Shown: one piece after another, positions 63,910 to 64,000 of the stretch
How positions within the stretch are numbered: the first letter of the stretch is position 1
How the letters are laid out: the number at the start of each line of letters is the position of its first letter
Assembly (NCBI RefSeq): GCF_901933205.1
Contig: NC_044584.1
Location: 15,231,001-15,295,000, forward strand
Length of the DNA: 64,000 nt
Direction: 5' to 3'
DNA from: Camarhynchus parvulus
Lineage: Eukaryota; Chordata; Aves; Passeriformes; Thraupidae
The notes under the pieces: generated by a model
The model's input: the letters and a program-made list of their open reading frames with translations, nothing else
The model's database searches: none
Told to the model about the DNA's origin: nothing
Position numbers and translations under genes: made by a program

Positions 63910-64000
63910 TCTAGCAGCGTTCAGTGATTTTTGAAGAAACAACACCTGTTTAAAGTGATCATTGTACCAATAGATTTTTGCAACAAATTGTGCCAGGCTG

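Larger units (their letters stand above)
61785..64000. other. Unassigned non-coding sequence to window end
   Basis: No recognised gene. It holds an AT-rich segment with several TAATTA-type cores at about 62125-62245, a hairpin at 62474-62554 and an A-run at 63894-63909. A 126-codon plus frame (61642-62022) begins inside the LTR and is not meaningful. Confidence 0.55.

Overview
This window looks like vertebrate nuclear DNA, most probably from a bird and perhaps a songbird. It is AT-leaning, has no long uninterrupted coding blocks, carries several fragments of the avian CR1 LINE family, and holds two solo retroviral LTRs of a type I associate with passerine genomes. The bird and songbird calls rest on remembered repeat families, not on a database search.

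I find no convincing protein-coding exon, tRNA, rRNA or CRISPR array. The longest open frame (52857-53510, minus, 217 codons from a TTG, 207 from the first ATG) matches no family I know and crosses an old CR1 tail. The window is best read as intergenic or deep intronic sequence.

Layout. 1-9222: unassigned sequence with one small GGAAA repeat. 9223-15024 is structurally the busiest part: a CR1 3' fragment (9223-9362), a 2.1 kb fold-back with 453/454 bp arms about 97% identical (9970-10422 and 11635-12088), a 48 bp tandem repeat in its spacer (10590-10762), and a minisatellite of about 35 units of 26-27 bp (14112-15024) with a scrambled middle. 15025-34265: unassigned, with an old CR1 tail at 27222-27340. 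34266-34693: a clear minus-strand CR1 fragment. 34694-48556: unassigned, with A/C-rich and purine-rich tracts. 48557-49006: a near-perfect palindrome with 189 bp identical arms. 51196-51588 and 61396-61778: two related solo LTRs pointing toward each other, each with perfect TG/CA ends and a perfect 6 bp target duplication. 53118-53200: old CR1 tail. 57300-57884: the longest CR1 copy. The right end holds a short hairpin (62474-62554) and an AT-rich segment with many TAATTA-type cores.

No genes work together here. The history visible is retroelement insertion, LTR-LTR recombination to solo LTRs, inverted duplication and tandem repeat expansion.
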